62,256 nucleotides of DNA, taken from assembly GCA_903889245.1 (NCBI GenBank), contig CAISWQ010000003.1, positions 1-62,256 on the forward strand. The letters are read 5' to 3'. Position 1 is the stretch's first letter; each line of letters begins with the position of its first letter. Positions 16,790-24,511 of this stretch are shown piece after piece. The notes under the pieces were generated by a model. It was not told where the DNA came from. It did not search any database and saw only the letters and a program-made list of their open reading frames with translations. Origin of the DNA: an uncultured Lentisphaerota bacterium (lineage in GTDB: Bacteria > Verrucomicrobiota > Kiritimatiellia > CAIQIC01). The position numbers and the translations under genes were made by a program.

Positions 16790-17316
16790 CACTCGCCGTT
16801 GATGCGGATGCGCTGGCTGGTGGCGAGGTCAACCCCCTTGGCGTCGAGGCGGATTTCGACCCGCCACTGCATGCGCCGCCGGTTGCCGCCGAGCATTTCG
16901 AGTCCGATGGCCACCGCGTTGCCGACCGCCGAGTTGGCGAGGAGCGGCGCCGCCACGGCCGGGACCGGCAGCTTGAAGGAGTAGTGCTTCGTCTGCCCGG
17001 CGGGCCAGGTGAGCGCCTGCTCCAGCGTGGTCTCGTGGCGGTGGATTTCGCGCGTGCGCGTCGTTGTTTTTTCACCGCGCTTCACCTCGGTGAACTCGGT
17101 GCCGATGAGTGTCGCATACAGGCGCTTGCCCAGGATTTCCTTGCGCGTGATGACAGCGAAGGAGCCGCTGATGGTCTCGCCGCCTGTAAAGGAGGTTTGC
17201 GGGAGTACCAGCTTGATGCTGCCGCGCAGATGGCGGGCGATATAATAGGCGATGATGCCGCCGATCACCACCACCGCGCCGCCGCCGAAGACGAGTGCCG
17301 CTGTTGATCCAGTCAT
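16789..17316 (-). CDS. membrane-anchored arrestin-like beta-sandwich protein
   Basis: 175 residues. One N-terminal transmembrane helix (AALVFGGGAVVVIGGIIAYY) is followed by a soluble all-beta domain that reads like an arrestin or Spo0M-type fold (SIKLVLPQTSFTGGETISG at the first strand pair, then YSFKLPVPAVAAP and VEIRLDAKGVDL). Arrestin-like bacterial proteins often bind membranes or partner proteins. It lies downstream of two SPFH genes, with a palindrome array in the 119-base gap, and is coupled to the HEAT-like gene. The family call is moderate; the function is unknown. Confidence 0.6.
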   Translation of the reverse strand: MTGSTAALVFGGGAVVVIGGIIAYYIARHLRGSIKLVLPQTSFTGGETISGSFAVITRKEILGKRLYATLIGTEFTEVKRGEKTTTRTREIHRHETTLEQALTWPAGQTKHYSFKLPVPAVAAPLLANSAVGNAVAIGLEMLGGNRRRMQWRVEIRLDAKGVDLATSQRIRINGE

Positions 17317-17353
17317 GATTTTATCTCCAGTTGATTCGTTGCCCTGGATGGCG

Positions 17354-17430
17354 TTCCAAGGGTTGGAAAATTTTTCCCTGGTTTTTCCAAGGCTTGGAAA
17401 AACTCACGTATTTTTTTCCAAGCCCTGGAA
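17354..17430. repeat. palindrome array 5, three units
   Basis: Cores are centred at 17361, 17392 and 17423 (pitch 31 and 31). The array lies inside the SPFH operon, between the second SPFH stop (17436) and the arrestin-like start (17316). Confidence 0.95.
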
Positions 17431-17435
17431 AAAGC

Positions 17436-19244
17436 TCACTTCTTCGCCGGCGGCTTGGCGAGCAGCTTCGCGCCGCCGAGGTCGCCGAGCCGCGCGCCCT
17501 GCAAATCGGTCCAGAGCGTGCCCTCGCCGGTGTGCAGGATATTGATCCGCACCTCCGGGTTCAGGTTCTTGGCGAGCTCGGCCAGCGTGTAGGCCTGCGG
17601 GTCGCCGAGCGCCTTGGCCTTGAGTTGGAAGCCGTTGGCCTTCTCGCCTTCGACCATGGTGACGGTCTGGGCCTTGGCCTCGCCGAGCTTCTTGACCTTG
17701 TCGGCCTTGAGCCCGGCGGTCTGCAGCTCGATCAGCGCGGCCTGCTTGATGGTCGTCGCGTTGATCTCCGCCACCGCCTTCTCCTGGTCGGCCTTGATGG
17801 TGGCCTTGAGCGCGGCGGTCTGCTGCGCGACCTCGGCGCCGCGCTGCTCGATCATGCTGGTCTCGGTGTTGAGCAGCGCGAGTTTCTTGGCGGTGTTCTG
17901 CTTCTCGCGATTGGTCAGGTCCTGCTCCACCGCGACGCTGGCCTGCTGGATCGGCTGCAGGATGGGATCGGGCGCGTTGACGTGCCGGATGAGCGCGTTA
18001 TGGATGGTGATGTTCTTCTCGGCCAGCGCCTTCTTCAGGCTGTCGGTCAGGTCGGTCTGGAACTTCTCGCGGCCTTCGCCGATGATGAAGTCGGTGGCCT
18101 TGTAGGCCGAGCCCTTGAGCCGCGAGATGGAGAGGATCTTCGGCATGATGATCTTATCCACCACCGCGGGCAGGTCGCCGTAGTCGCGGTAGATGGTCGG
18201 AATCTTGGTGGGCAGCAGCTCGAATTCCACGGTCATGTCGAGGCTGATCTCGAAGCCGTCGCGCGAGGGGAAGCCGACGAACTGGTTGAGCACGAACGTC
18301 GGGTTCTGCACGTCGGCGCGCTGTTGGGGCCGCTGGACCTGCGGGGCCGCCGGCTGCGCTGCCACCGGGGCCTGTGACTGGCGCTGCTGCGCCGCGGCGC
18401 GCTGGCTGCGGCTGCGCGAGAGGGTGGAGCTCAACACATCGAAGCCGCTGCGCTCCTGCGGGGCCTCCATCTGCTGCGCCATCTGCATCTGCCCGCCCTG
18501 CTCGGCGATTTCCTTGGCGCGGTTGGAGTACTGGTTCTCCAGCACCTTGAAGTTGAGCGTGTTCACCGCCTCGTTCTGGCTGACGATCGCGGCCTTGGTG
18601 ATGACCGCGCTGCCGGTCCGGCCGAGCATCGAGACCTGGTTCAGGCCCACCTCGAGGATGTCCACCTTGAACTCCTTCGGGTTGACGAAGTAGATGCCCG
18701 GCTGCAGCACGTCGGCGCAGATGCCCTTCTGGTTCGGCCCGGCGAACTGGCCCTCCGGCGCCTTCTCGCCGGCGAGCGAGGTGACCACGCCGATGTAGCC
18801 GATCGGGATCGAGATCGCGTCCACCACGTCCACCTGGTAGCCGTTGGGATTGAGGCGGTACTTGCCCGGTCCGAGCACGCCGCGCCACACGCCCTTCTGG
18901 CCAGGGTTCGCGAGGAACTCGCCCTGTGGCAGATCGCGCCCGACCTTCGAGGTGACGAGGCCGACCCTGCCGAACGGGATGTTCACGACCGGCTCGATCT
19001 TGTGCTCATAGAAGTAGGGATTCAGGAAGTGACGGCCCTCGGCGAGCACGTCTTCCTGCACGCCCTGCTGATCCTTCTTCGCGAGAATCTGGCCCGGCTC
19101 CAGGGGCGCGCCGGACTTGGAGATGATCACGGCCATATGGTCCACCGGGACATAGAAGCGGCAGAAGCCCCACTCCCAGACCAGCCAGAGGCCGATGATC
19201 ACCAGCGCCATCAGCAACACGATTCCGGGGAGTGACTTTTTCAC
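17436..19244 (-). CDS. SPFH/flotillin-like protein with vault-like repeats (second copy)
   Basis: 602 residues. A transmembrane helix (8-26) is followed by three tandem units of about 57 residues (about 50-215). Each unit contains a P-G-Q/E-F/I start, a QKG or QQG turn, a VL-PG step, an NP motif and a closing GVVTS-type strand. A Gln/Ala-rich linker (about 255-325) leads to an SPFH core (about 335-460). A long Ala/Glu/Lys coiled coil follows, and then an ending (PEVRINILHTGEGTLW). The order of repeats, SPFH shoulder and coiled coil recalls major vault protein and flotillins. It overlaps its paralogue by four bases. Confidence 0.8.
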   Translation of the reverse strand: MKKSLPGIVLLMALVIIGLWLVWEWGFCRFYVPVDHMAVIISKSGAPLEPGQILAKKDQQGVQEDVLAEGRHFLNPYFYEHKIEPVVNIPFGRVGLVTSKVGRDLPQGEFLANPGQKGVWRGVLGPGKYRLNPNGYQVDVVDAISIPIGYIGVVTSLAGEKAPEGQFAGPNQKGICADVLQPGIYFVNPKEFKVDILEVGLNQVSMLGRTGSAVITKAAIVSQNEAVNTLNFKVLENQYSNRAKEIAEQGGQMQMAQQMEAPQERSGFDVLSSTLSRSRSQRAAAQQRQSQAPVAAQPAAPQVQRPQQRADVQNPTFVLNQFVGFPSRDGFEISLDMTVEFELLPTKIPTIYRDYGDLPAVVDKIIMPKILSISRLKGSAYKATDFIIGEGREKFQTDLTDSLKKALAEKNITIHNALIRHVNAPDPILQPIQQASVAVEQDLTNREKQNTAKKLALLNTETSMIEQRGAEVAQQTAALKATIKADQEKAVAEINATTIKQAALIELQTAGLKADKVKKLGEAKAQTVTMVEGEKANGFQLKAKALGDPQAYTLAELAKNLNPEVRINILHTGEGTLWTDLQGARLGDLGGAKLLAKPPAKK

Positions 19245-20800
19245 TTGGCCACCTCCTTCTGCTGCGCCGCGCCGGGTAAGAACGGCAGAAACAGCGCGCC
19301 GAGCCCGTCGCCCTTGTCGGAGGTCAGCATCGTTTCGATGCGCGGCCCGACCTTCTGGTAGAAGAGATATTTCGCGTAGTTCAGGCCGCCGCCGAACGCC
19401 GCGGCTTGGCTCTCAAACACCTTGGCCTCGGCGGTATTGTTGAATTTAATCACGGCCTGCTCGCCGCCGGCCTCGGCCACGATGGCCTTGGCCTGCGCAT
19501 CGGCGGCCTCGAGTTCGAGCTTTGCCACCGCGAGGCCCTGGTCGGCCGCGGTCAACTGCACCTGCTGGTCCTGCTTCGCCAGGATCGTCGCCTGCAGTTT
19601 GAGCGTCTCGGCCTTGACCTTCTCCTCGTTCTGCTTCGCGAGCATTTCCTGCGCGGTCAGCTCCGCCTTCGACCGTGCCTGCTCGATTTGCTGGTCGTAC
19701 ATCTTCGCCGTCTGCTTGGCTACCTCGCGCTCGCGGATGACCTTGGCGATGTCCTCCGGCGCGGTGATGTTGCGCACCAGCACCGATTTGATCGCCACGC
19801 CCGCCGCCAGGCACGTCTCGCGCAGATGCTTCTCCAGGTTATCCTGGAACTGCTGGCGCATCTCGCCGACGATGTAGTTCAGCGCCGGGTTCTTGCTGCC
19901 CTCGATGCGGCTGAACCCGCGCGCGCGCGGCAGGATGATCTTCTTGATGATGTCATCCATGACGCCGACCTGGTGCAACAACAGCGCCGCCTGCTCGCGT
20001 ATCAGCGCGAACTCCAGCGTACCCTCGACGTGGACCGTGAAGCCATCCATCGTCAGAAAGTTGATCGCATCCTCGCCGCTCAACTCGAAGCGCTGGCTTT
20101 GCAGGTTCACCTCGTTCACGTTCATCAGGTAGGGGTTGAGGTAATGCGTGCCCGGATCGAGTACCTCGGCCTGCACCCCCTTGAGTCCCGCGGCCGCGAT
20201 GTAGGAGTTGCGCGCCTCCGCCGGCAGCCCATCGGTCAACGGATCCTTGCCGGTCAGCCGCGTCACCACGCCCACGCAGCCGGGCTTGATGTTGATCGCC
20301 TCCTGGATCTTCACGTCGTAGGCGAACGGGTTGATGAAATGCTTACCCGGACCGAGCACCTCCGGCACGATGCCCTTGGTGTCCTTCTGCGCGATGATCT
20401 GGCCCGGCGGCAGGTTCTTGCCAAACAGCCGCGTCTGCACGCCCAGCTTGCCGGCAGGGATGTCCGTCACCGGGACCAGCGCCCAGTCCCACGAATAGGG
20501 ATTCTTGAAATAGCGCGCGCCCGGCGTCAGCACTTCGAGCTGGACGCCCTTCTGCTGCGGTTGCACCGCGAGGATTTCGCCCGACGGCAGATCCTCGCCC
20601 GTCTTGCGGATCAGCACGGCGACCTCGTCCGCGTCCGGCTCGATACGCCACCAGAACCAGACCCAGACCGGCAACCCGAGCACGACCACCGCGGCGGCGA
20701 TGGCGATACCCGCGGCGCATCCCAGCCCGCTCATCCGCTGCGGCGTTGTGCCCCCGCCCGGTACCGGCGGCGGCCCGCTCCAACCATGTCCTTTTTCCAT
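19241..20800 (-). CDS. SPFH/flotillin-like protein with vault-like repeats (first copy)
   Basis: 519 residues, first gene of the operon, with GGAGG before the ATG at 20800. A Pro/Gly-rich N-terminus precedes a transmembrane helix (about 27-50). Three repeat units like those of the downstream paralogue follow (about 68-240; the third carries an insertion). An SPFH domain lies around 245-370 and a coiled coil after 375 is rich in Ala, Glu and Gln. Stomatin/prohibitin relatives form membrane cages and scaffold proteases or lipids. Two paralogues translated in tandem suggest a heteromeric assembly. Confidence 0.8.
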   Translation of the reverse strand: MEKGHGWSGPPPVPGGGTTPQRMSGLGCAAGIAIAAAVVVLGLPVWVWFWWRIEPDADEVAVLIRKTGEDLPSGEILAVQPQQKGVQLEVLTPGARYFKNPYSWDWALVPVTDIPAGKLGVQTRLFGKNLPPGQIIAQKDTKGIVPEVLGPGKHFINPFAYDVKIQEAINIKPGCVGVVTRLTGKDPLTDGLPAEARNSYIAAAGLKGVQAEVLDPGTHYLNPYLMNVNEVNLQSQRFELSGEDAINFLTMDGFTVHVEGTLEFALIREQAALLLHQVGVMDDIIKKIILPRARGFSRIEGSKNPALNYIVGEMRQQFQDNLEKHLRETCLAAGVAIKSVLVRNITAPEDIAKVIREREVAKQTAKMYDQQIEQARSKAELTAQEMLAKQNEEKVKAETLKLQATILAKQDQQVQLTAADQGLAVAKLELEAADAQAKAIVAEAGGEQAVIKFNNTAEAKVFESQAAAFGGGLNYAKYLFYQKVGPRIETMLTSDKGDGLGALFLPFLPGAAQQKEVAK

Positions 20801-20960
20801 GACTTGCCTCCGAATTTTCGGCGGACTCTATCACCCGCTCTGCCCCCGCAACAGCTTTTTCCGCCCCGCACTCTTTCGGCTTGCGCGCGAGCCTGTTTGG
20901 CCTACTCTCTGCGGCACGCTGGCGCGGCGCAGCACGCCCGCGCAGCCCTTGAGGAAGAGC

Positions 20961-22439
20961 ATGAAGACAAACCTGGGACGGATGATCGGTACAGCCCTGC
21001 TGGCGGCGACGCTGACCAACGCGGCGGAGAAAAAATTCGAGGCGACGTGGGCGGCGCTCGACCAGCGGCCGTGCCCGCAATGGTTCCTCGACGCGAAGTT
21101 CGGCGTGTTCATCCACTGGGGCCTCTATTCCGTCCCGGCGTGGGGCAAGGTCGGCGAGTACGCGGAGTGGTACTGGCAGAAGATGGCGAACCAGAAACCG
21201 GACAACGTCTGGTGGCGGTTCCATGTGAAGAACTTCGGCGCGGACTTCGATTACCAGGCTTTCGCGCCGCGCTTCACCGCGGAGCTGTTCAATGCTGAAC
21301 AATGGGCGAGCCTGTTCGAGCGCGCGGGCATCAAGTACGTGGTGCCGACCTCGAAGCACCACGAGGGTTTCTGCCTCTGGCCGAGCGCCGAGGCCAGCAA
21401 GACCTGGGGCCGGCCGTGGAACGCGGTCGAGATCGGCCCGAAGCGCGACCTGATGGACGAACTCGCCAAGGCGACGCGCGCGCACAACATGAAGTTCGGT
21501 TTCTACTACTCGCTCTATGAGTGGTTCAACCCGCTCTGGAAAACCGACAAGCCGCGCTACGTCAGCGAGCACATGTTCCCGCAGTTCAAGGACGTCGTCA
21601 CGCGCTACTCGCCCGCGATCATCTTCAGCGACGGCGAGTGGGATCTCCCATCCAAGGACTGGCACAGCGAGGAATTGCTCGCGTGGCTCTTCAACGAGGC
21701 ACCGTGCCGCGACGAGGTCGTCATCAACGACCGCTGGGGCAAGGACTGCCGGCACAAGCACGGCGGCTACTGGACCACGGAATACGCCGCCGGCCTCAAG
21801 GATGGCGCGCACCCGTGGGAGGAGAGCCGCGGCATGGCCCACTCCTACGGACTCAACCGCGCCGAGCGCGTCGGCGACTACAAGACCGGCCGCGAGTTCA
21901 TCATGGTGCTCGTGGATCTCGTCAGCCGCGGCGGTAACCTGCTGCTCGATATCGGCCCCGATGCCGATGGCACCATTCCACCGCTGATGGAACAGCGCCT
22001 GCTCGAAATTGGCGACTGGCTCAAGGTGAACGGCGAAGCGATCTATGGATCACGCTGCGCCGGCCGCTCCTGCCAGTGGACCGGCGGCAACAAGCCGGAA
22101 CAAAAGTTTGGTGAGTACATGATCAAGTACAGCCTGATGGACCAGATCGGGCAGGCGCCGAAAAACGGCGTCGCGGTCAAGCAGGTCTTCTTCACCAAGA
22201 AGCCCGACGCGCTCTACGCGATCACCGCCGGCTGGCCCGGCAAGCAGCTCGTGCTGCGCGACGTGCGGGTCCCCGCCGGCGCGGCCGTCACCCTGCTCGG
22301 CGTCGCGGGCGCGCTCCCGACGCAGCTCGACGGCACCACCCTGACCATCACCACGCCCGACCTCGGCCCCGACGCCGCGCCGTGCCGCCACGCCTATACC
22401 TTCAAGATCACCGGCGCCGACGCGCTCCCGGAAAAATAA
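20961..22439 (+). CDS. secreted alpha-L-fucosidase, GH29
   Basis: Retaining fucosidase releasing L-fucose from glycans. A signal peptide (residues 1-21) is followed by a TIM barrel with family motifs: FGVFIHWGLYSVPAW, TSKHHEGFCLW, and FSDGEWD holding the likely nucleophile Asp. A C-terminal beta domain follows. The 492-residue length is typical. GAGGAAGAGC precedes the ATG at 20961. The released fucose could feed the fucose operon 12 kb away. The substrate glycan (fucoidan, host or plant) is not readable from the sequence. Confidence 0.92.
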   Translation: MKTNLGRMIGTALLAATLTNAAEKKFEATWAALDQRPCPQWFLDAKFGVFIHWGLYSVPAWGKVGEYAEWYWQKMANQKPDNVWWRFHVKNFGADFDYQAFAPRFTAELFNAEQWASLFERAGIKYVVPTSKHHEGFCLWPSAEASKTWGRPWNAVEIGPKRDLMDELAKATRAHNMKFGFYYSLYEWFNPLWKTDKPRYVSEHMFPQFKDVVTRYSPAIIFSDGEWDLPSKDWHSEELLAWLFNEAPCRDEVVINDRWGKDCRHKHGGYWTTEYAAGLKDGAHPWEESRGMAHSYGLNRAERVGDYKTGREFIMVLVDLVSRGGNLLLDIGPDADGTIPPLMEQRLLEIGDWLKVNGEAIYGSRCAGRSCQWTGGNKPEQKFGEYMIKYSLMDQIGQAPKNGVAVKQVFFTKKPDALYAITAGWPGKQLVLRDVRVPAGAAVTLLGVAGALPTQLDGTTLTITTPDLGPDAAPCRHAYTFKITGADALPEK

Positions 22440-22514
22440 GCATGGCTTGTTTCCACCAAAGACAACCAAGGCAACGAACCCCCTTCGTTTTCTTTGTTAG
22501 CTTCTGTGTGGAAT

Positions 22515-22592
22515 TTCCAGGGCTTGGAAATCAAGCCGGTGATTTTTTCCAAGGCTTGGAACATGACTGACCCAAATTTCCAAGCCTTGGAA
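22515..22592. repeat. palindrome array 6, three units
   Basis: Cores are centred at 22522, 22554 and 22585 (pitch 32 and 31). The third unit lies inside the first codons of the PGPGW gene (residues about 6-10), and the second lies just before its ATG. The array therefore spans the leader and start of a coding region. Confidence 0.93.
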
Positions 22593-22874
22593 AAGGCGCC
22601 CGCGCCGCCGCAGCGGCATCCGCCGCATTGGATACGGCATTTGATCCGGCAGCTCATCGGCTGGGCGCTCATCATCATCGGCATCATTGATCTGCCGTTG
22701 CCGGGGCCGGGCTGGCTGATCATCGGGCTGGGGGCGATCGTGCTCGCGCCCTATGTGAGGATTTTTCACCGCTTCGTGGAATGGCTCAAGCGCAAGTTCC
22801 CGCAGTTGCGCGAGCCGCTGGACCGCTTCGAGCGCCGCCACTTCCCGCCACACGACGACCCGCCGCAGACGTGA
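22563..22874 (+). CDS. small PGPGW-motif membrane protein
   Basis: 103 residues. Two hydrophobic segments flank the family motif: IGWALIIIGIIDLPL, then PGPGW, then LIIGLGAIVLAPY. A basic tail ends in a His/Pro-rich stretch. This matches the small putative transmembrane family named for PGPGW; its function is not known to me. The ATG at 22563 lies between two palindrome units, so the first dozen residues are repeat-derived. An upstream in-frame ATG at 22494 would add only repeat sequence. Confidence 0.75.
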   Translation: MTDPNFQALEKAPAPPQRHPPHWIRHLIRQLIGWALIIIGIIDLPLPGPGWLIIGLGAIVLAPYVRIFHRFVEWLKRKFPQLREPLDRFERRHFPPHDDPPQT

Positions 22875-23361
22875 TGCGTGACGCGGGATTCAGGATGCGT
22901 GATTGCGGAGGGCTCGCGAATACGCTCGCCCGCCCCGCGGCATAGTTCCCAATCTATTCACAGTCGCGTGCACCCGCCCGCGGCCCAGCCAAGCCGCAGA
23001 CGTGATGCGGGATGCATGATTGCGGATGGCTCGCGAGTACGTTCGCTCTTCCCAGCGGCACGGTTTTCAATCTGCTCGGAGCCGCGCACACCCGCACGCG
23101 GCCAACCGCCGCAGCTGATCGCCGATACCTAGTAGTTCTAGGTATCGGGGGCCAGCCTGGTTATATTTTGCGAAAGAGGGAACACCCCGACGGGCGCGTT
23201 GCAACCAACGGCATGCCCGATGCAACCAACGGCGTGCGCACTCCCAGGAATCAAGTCCAACCCAACTTCGGTATTCAGGTGACTGGGCGTATGGCCGTGT
23301 ACACCAGCATGCGGCCCACTGGCGCGCCGGATCGCCGATACCTAGTAGTTCTAGGTATCGG
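22863..23361. repeat. 131-bp imperfect direct repeat followed by two identical hairpins
   Basis: Between 22874 and dapF lies a 606-base gene-free stretch. CCGCAGACGTGATGCG at 22863 recurs at 22994, and the following ~120 bases are recognisably duplicated with many substitutions. Then come two identical hairpins, CCGATACCTAG-TAGTT-CTAGGTATCGG, at 23122-23148 and 23335-23361, 213 bases apart. A short tandem (GCAACCAACGGC) lies between them. No gene is seen. Confidence 0.8.
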
Positions 23362-23480
23362 GCTGCGCACGGAGGTTGGCTGGGGGCGGTGTTTGTCTGT
23401 GGGGGCGCGGGCTGGCTGCGCCTGGCGTGCGCTGATGAAAGGATAAGCGGGCGCAGCAGGACTGCGCCACTACGCAGAAA

Positions 23481-24296
23481 TTACTTGCCGGGATAATCCA
23501 GCTCGCCGGCGAAGACGTATTCCGCGGGGCCGAGCAGGGTCGCGTCGTGGGCGCCATCGGCGGTGAGGGCGAAGTTCACCTCGAGCAGATCGTCGCTGGC
23601 GGGGCGGATGCGGACCGGCGGCGTCACGCGGCCGAGCCGCGCGGCGATCAGCGCCGAGGCAACCATGCCGGTGCCGCACGCGAGCGTCTCCGCCTCCACG
23701 CCGCGCTCGTAGGTGCGCACGCGCACCTCGCCATCCGGCGTGACGGCGATGAAATTCGCGTTCGTGCCGCGCGGCGCGAAGTCGGCGTGGTACCGGATCG
23801 CCGCGCCAAGTTTCGCAACGTCCACAGCGGCGAGGTCGGACACCTCCACGACGGCGTGTGGGACGCCGGTGTTGACGAAGTGATAGGTCAGTGGCTGGCC
23901 GGCGGCGGTCAGTTGGCCGTTCAGCCGCCAGTCGCGCGGCGGCGTCATGAACAGGCGGACGCGCGCGCCGAGGATTTCGGCGCGCACTTCGCCGGCGACC
24001 GTCTCGATGCGCATCAGCCTGGGCGCGAGGCCGCGGTCGTGGGCGAAGCGCGCAATGCAGCGCGCGCCGTTGCCGCACATCTCCGCCTCGCCGCCATCGG
24101 GATTAAAAAAGCGCATGCGAAAATCGCCCGAGGCCGAGGGCTGGACGAGCATCGTGCCATCGGAGCCGACGCCGGTGCGCCGCGCCATGATCTGCGCGAG
24201 CCACGTGCGGTCATCCGCCGGGAACTGCTGCTGCCGGTCGTCCACGAGGATGAAATCGTTGGCCGCGCCGTGCATTTTGACGAACGGAATTTTCAT
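23481..24296 (-). CDS. dapF: diaminopimelate epimerase
   Basis: Cofactor-free epimerase converting LL- to meso-diaminopimelate for lysine and peptidoglycan synthesis. The two catalytic cysteines sit in their motifs: EMCGNGARC (C74) and LACGTGMVAS. The N-terminal KMHGAANDFILVDD is characteristic. At 271 residues the length is normal. It stands alone on the minus strand. The upstream DNA contains no clear promoter. Confidence 0.96.
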   Translation of the reverse strand: MKIPFVKMHGAANDFILVDDRQQQFPADDRTWLAQIMARRTGVGSDGTMLVQPSASGDFRMRFFNPDGGEAEMCGNGARCIARFAHDRGLAPRLMRIETVAGEVRAEILGARVRLFMTPPRDWRLNGQLTAAGQPLTYHFVNTGVPHAVVEVSDLAAVDVAKLGAAIRYHADFAPRGTNANFIAVTPDGEVRVRTYERGVEAETLACGTGMVASALIAARLGRVTPPVRIRPASDDLLEVNFALTADGAHDATLLGPAEYVFAGELDYPGK

Positions 24297-24423
24297 GGAT
24301 GCCTCAAAAGCGGCGGGACTCTACCACACCACCCGGATTTTGACGAACGGGACAGGACCGGGTAAAGCGAACCGCAGAATATCGAACAACGAGTGTCCAA
24401 TTTCGAAATGGTGTAGGGATTTC

Positions 24424-24440
24424 GGCGGCCATAGGCCGCC
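24424..24440. repeat. isolated GC hairpin (REP-like)
   Basis: GGCGGCC-ATA-GGCCGCC, flanked by a GCTATAG tail. It has the same stem as one hairpin in the cluster at 3924-3974 and lies between dapF and the next minus-strand gene. Confidence 0.7.
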
Positions 24441-24511
24441 GCTATAGTGGCAGCGTGACACGCCGGCCTCCAGGGTAAGGGGTGCGCCCGGTAGGGCGCC
24501 TTTGTGCTTCA

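Noticed and set aside
23122-23361. Integron attC sites
   Set aside because: The hairpins are perfect rather than bulged, lack the conserved GTTRRRY core, and no integrase or cassette genes are present.
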